Origin: Pseudoalteromonas sp. Scap06 | GTDB lineage: Bacteria > Pseudomonadota > Gammaproteobacteria > Enterobacterales > Alteromonadaceae | Direction: 5' to 3' | Length of the DNA stretch: 64,000 nt | NCBI RefSeq assembly: GCF_013394165.1 | Contig: NZ_CP041330.1 | Location: 1,294,501 to 1,358,500 of the forward strand | Part shown: positions 61,355-64,000 of the stretch, piece by piece | Numbering within the stretch: position 1 is the first letter of the stretch | Layout of the letters: each line of letters begins with the position of its first letter | The notes under the pieces: generated by a model | Seen by the model: only the letters and a program-made list of their open reading frames with translations | Database searches by the model: none | Told to the model about the DNA's origin: nothing | Position numbers and translations under genes: made by a program

Positions 61355-63073
61355 TTACCAATAATGGATAAAACGCTGTGCTGTAGGATAGGGATAAATG
61401 TGACTCACCTTTCCATTTTTTATATTTTGTTGTGCTTGTTTCCAAAAGTTAACATCAAGTAATTCAGGGTGCGTGCTAGTTAAAAATTGTTTATATGTTG
61501 GATTGGGCATAACAAAGGTACATAGCTGCTCTGGAAATACATCCTGAGGGGCAACCGAGTAACTTTGTTCATCCGTTAAATAATCGTCATAACTTTTTGC
61601 CTTAGGTAGTGCTCTAAAGTTCATGTCTGTTAAATATTGCACTTCATCGTAATCGTAAAAAATAATCCGTTTGTGCTTACTTACCCCAAAGTTTTTTAAC
61701 AACATGTCGCCGGGGAAAATATTCACAGCAATCATTTCTTTGAGCGCTTGGCCATACTCTTCTATGGCATCGGCGGCACTTTTTTCATCTGCATTTTCTA
61801 AAAACAGATTCAGTGGCGTCATTCGCCTTTCAATATATAAATGTTTTATTATTAACCAGTTACCTTCAATGACCATTGATGATCCAATGGTTTTATACAA
61901 CTGCGCTAACAAGTTACTATCAAAACGCGCTAAAGGAAATACGACGTTTGAATACTCTATGGTGTCGGCCATTCGCCCTACACGGTCGTGGCTTTTAACC
62001 AGTTGATAGCGTTTTAATACCGTATCACGACCAAATGGTTTACTTTCGCCAAATTTATCTTTAATAACTTTAAATACATAACCAAACGAGGGGAGGGTAA
62101 ATACCATCATCACCATGCCGGGTGTACCAGGTGCAATGGTAAATTGGTCATTAGAATGAGTTAAATGATTCAAAAACTCACGGTAAAACTCAGTTTTTCC
62201 TTGTTTATGAAAACCAATGGCGTTGTAAAGCTCGGCTAAAGTTTTATTTGGCATGAGTTGGTTTAAAAACCGCACTAACGCTGAGGGGGCGTGAGTTTCT
62301 ACCATAAAGTAAGCTCGTGCAAAGCCAAAAATAACCCGCATTTGCGATGACTTAGTCAGTAGGGCATCAAGATATAACCCTTTATCTTCATGATGAAGTA
62401 CCGCAATGATAAAAGGTTGAACGCCGCTTTGCGATACGACACGTCCTACAATATACGCTGCTTTATTGCGGTAAAACGGCGTGTGTAATATATCAAAACG
62501 CATTTGCCAATGCTGGTGGTGAGTATCGGGAGCTTGCTTATAAAACGCTTTTACTAATAAACGAATATCACGCTCAAGGTTGACAAAATCGGCTTTAAAA
62601 TCAAAGTGGTTAATAATACGTTTAATTGTTGGTTTTAAACCATCCACGACGGGGAAGTAACTTCTATATTCAGCCTCTACTGGCACTGAAGGCGCATCTT
62701 TGAGTGTCGCTTCAACGAAAATAAAGTCGTTATGAAAATAGCGGCGGTGGTACAAGCGGCAAAATACAGAATTATAAAATGTTTCGGCAAGCTCAGCCTG
62801 CGGGTGAAAACATAAAAAATGCTGGTAAATTTTCTTTACTTCAAGCCATAAACTTTCGTTTAGCTGGTCTGTTTGTTGGCGTTCACGTAAGGTTTTTGTG
62901 GTTTCGTTAACCCGATCATCGTAATAACTAATACGTAGGCGGCTAATATCATTAATTGCTTGCCAATCTCTTTTAGCAAACGCATGAGGCGCTTTTGCTG
63001 TTGTTCTTTGAAACAGCAGGTAATGTTTTTTAAATCCGGTTAATATTAACTCAGCAATTTGGCGTGGTTGCAT
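61355..63073 (-). CDS. aceK: Isocitrate dehydrogenase kinase/phosphatase
   Basis: 572 residues (E. coli 578). The ATP-binding loop is APGTPGMVMMVFTLPSFGYV, followed by FKVIKDKFGESKPFGRDTVL and VKSHDRVGRMADTIEYSNVV. The catalytic region LKNFGVSKHKRIIFYDYDEV and PQDVFPEQLCTFVMPNP are as in AceK. It phosphorylates isocitrate dehydrogenase to turn it down and so directs isocitrate into the glyoxylate shunt, and reverses this. aceBA are not beside it, unlike in E. coli; a lysR gene follows instead. Confidence 0.96.
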   Translation of the reverse strand: MQPRQIAELILTGFKKHYLLFQRTTAKAPHAFAKRDWQAINDISRLRISYYDDRVNETTKTLRERQQTDQLNESLWLEVKKIYQHFLCFHPQAELAETFYNSVFCRLYHRRYFHNDFIFVEATLKDAPSVPVEAEYRSYFPVVDGLKPTIKRIINHFDFKADFVNLERDIRLLVKAFYKQAPDTHHQHWQMRFDILHTPFYRNKAAYIVGRVVSQSGVQPFIIAVLHHEDKGLYLDALLTKSSQMRVIFGFARAYFMVETHAPSALVRFLNQLMPNKTLAELYNAIGFHKQGKTEFYREFLNHLTHSNDQFTIAPGTPGMVMMVFTLPSFGYVFKVIKDKFGESKPFGRDTVLKRYQLVKSHDRVGRMADTIEYSNVVFPLARFDSNLLAQLYKTIGSSMVIEGNWLIIKHLYIERRMTPLNLFLENADEKSAADAIEEYGQALKEMIAVNIFPGDMLLKNFGVSKHKRIIFYDYDEVQYLTDMNFRALPKAKSYDDYLTDEQSYSVAPQDVFPEQLCTFVMPNPTYKQFLTSTHPELLDVNFWKQAQQNIKNGKVSHIYPYPTAQRFIHYW

Positions 63074-63256
63074 CAGTACTCCTTAATTGACGCCTTTGGG
63101 TGTTTAGTAAAGTGCCGGTGGATACCATTTAATTTGTAAAAGCGGGTCAAAGGAAATTGCACCACTAAACACGCATTAGAGTTTGTACTCTATAGTTGTT
63201 AAGGGTATGTTATTTTATGTTTAAAACCAAGCAAATTAAGATGATATTTATTTAAG

Positions 63257-63748
63257 TTAGTTAGAGTCTGTTTGGTAGGCATCAATCTTTTTTTGTAATT
63301 TCTTAATTCGTTTTTCAATTAATTTTTTATCTTTTTTATATTGCTTATCTAAACTTTTTTGCGTTTTTTTAATATCTTTTCTAATTCGTTTTTTATCATC
63401 GGCACTTAATATATGATTCAAGCGTTGTTGTTGTTTAAAATCAGCACGGTCTTTTTCTCGTGAAAGTATAGCGAGTTTATTCTGGTTACTGCGCAGCTCT
63501 GCCTCTAAGTTAGTAATTATGGTGTCGCGCTCAAGCTCGTTTAACTGCTTAGTGTAGTTTATTTCTTCACCTGTTTGTTTTGGCTCAGTGGCAGTTATTT
63601 TATGCATGGTTGCATTGTTACTACAGGGCAATTGTGAAAAGGTAGTCCCTTTTGGGGTTACGCATTTGTAATAGGTAGTTTGGGCTAGTGCAAGAGAGCT
63701 AAAGCATAAAAGGCAGGCAGTAATGATCAGATTAATAACGTTGAACAT
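63257..63748 (-). CDS. DUF4124 domain protein with long coiled coil
   Basis: 163 residues with a signal peptide ending LALAQ (about residue 23). The DUF4124 segment is TTYYKCVTPKGTTFSQLPCS, with two cysteines that may form a disulfide. Residues ~70-160 are highly charged and Lys-rich (KKRIRKDIKKTQKSLDKQYK), predicted coiled coil. Periplasmic; function unknown. Monocistronic. Confidence 0.75.
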   Translation of the reverse strand: MFNVINLIITACLLCFSSLALAQTTYYKCVTPKGTTFSQLPCSNNATMHKITATEPKQTGEEINYTKQLNELERDTIITNLEAELRSNQNKLAILSREKDRADFKQQQRLNHILSADDKKRIRKDIKKTQKSLDKQYKKDKKLIEKRIKKLQKKIDAYQTDSN

Positions 63749-63855
63749 AATGATGATCCTTTGCGCATTCTGATCGAGTTAAAATGTTTTAATCCTAAAA
63801 ACTATAACTTAGCTGAGGGGGATAGCAAGTGCAAAGGAGCAATAACAGAAACCAA

Positions 63856-63878
63856 GCGAGTCAGTTTTAATGGCTCGC
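63856..63878 (-). terminator. Hairpin after the right-edge gene
   Basis: GCGAGTCA (63856-63863) pairs with TGGCTCGC (63871-63878), with one G-U pair. It lies about 16 bp after the stop of the minus-strand gene entering from the right edge. The T run on the minus strand is weak. Confidence 0.4.
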
Positions 63879-63893
63879 TCATATTATGAGGTG

Positions 63894-64000
63894 CTATTGA
63901 GAAAACGTTTTAAGCTTTTTAATACTGTGTACTAAAAACGGAATATCAAGTCCTTGCTCAATAGAAAACCCTTCAGCCGCGGAAATGTTTCTAAAGTTTC
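63894..64000 (-). CDS. C-terminal end of a protein entering from the right edge
   Basis: The minus strand is open from the window edge to TAG at 63896-63894, encoding about 34 residues: NFRNISAAEGFSIEQGLDIP then FLVHSIKKLKTFSQ. The sequence looks like a real protein end and a hairpin follows the stop. I do not recognise the family; too little is visible. Confidence 0.45.
   Translation of the reverse strand, partial: NFRNISAAEGFSIEQGLDIPFLVHSIKKLKTFSQ

Noticed and set aside
63245-63262. TTAGAGTCTGTTTGG at the end of the DUF4124 gene as another repeat-element tip
   Set aside because: It is the coding end and stop codon of that gene and differs from TTAGGGTCTGTT; no second end or internal structure follows.

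Overview
The window looks like a chromosomal segment of a marine gammaproteobacterium of the order Alteromonadales, most probably Pseudoalteromonas. This rests on moderately AT-rich DNA, four large TonB-dependent receptors, a recC-recB-recD operon without ptrA, the uspE/fnr/ttcA neighbourhood beside a ccoNOQP-HIS cbb3 oxidase block, and the mfd-csiV pair. No database search was possible, so the genus is an inference. There are no rRNA or tRNA genes, no CRISPR array and no complete insertion sequence.

Layout. 1-3300: the start of a soluble chemotaxis receptor running off the left edge, a ~360-bp structured terminal-inverted-repeat element that ends inside a DUF2750 gene, and a divergent TetR/old-yellow-enzyme pair with two 16-bp operators. 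3370-8000: a TonB receptor followed by two secreted phosphatase-superfamily enzymes, with a possible Pho box upstream. 8158-17025: recC, recB and recD with overlapping ends. 17039-21700: a TRIC-type channel, a frameshifted M20 amidohydrolase, a secreted lipase-like hydrolase and a membrane-anchored protein of unknown function. 21746-33170: ttcA, uspE, an atypical beta-helix gene, fnr/etrA, a SafE-like protein, ccoS, ccoI, ccoH, ccoP, ccoQ, ccoO and ccoN, all on the minus strand, with a candidate FNR box above ccoN. 33508-39146: a lipoprotein, a second TonB receptor, a TTG-start membrane protein and a small lipoprotein. 39173-46201: csiV, mfd, aguB and aguA (agmatine to putrescine), and a PilZ-like protein. 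46489-51155: a FecI-FecR-FecA type signalling set. 51280-59662: a phosphonate catabolism locus. 59795-64000: a DUF2383 protein, a LysR regulator with aceK, a DUF4124 protein and a gene end at the right edge.

The most interesting region is the phosphonate locus. phnW stands alone on the plus strand. A minus-strand operon carries a TonB receptor, an MFS-like transporter, phnX, a DAO-type FAD oxidoreductase and a GntR/HutC regulator. Both promoters carry nearly the same palindrome (TGGTCTAGACCA and TGGACTAGACCA), which matches the type of site bound by HutC-type GntR regulators such as DasR. The locus therefore reads as one regulon covering outer-membrane uptake, inner-membrane transport, amine removal and C-P bond cleavage. 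A TonB receptor in it suggests a substrate larger or scarcer than free 2-aminoethylphosphonate.

Other points worth a look are a FecA-like receptor that contains a second, internal signal peptide with its own ribosome binding site, a possible Pho-regulated receptor/phosphatase unit, and a foreign-looking beta-helix gene placed between uspE and fnr.
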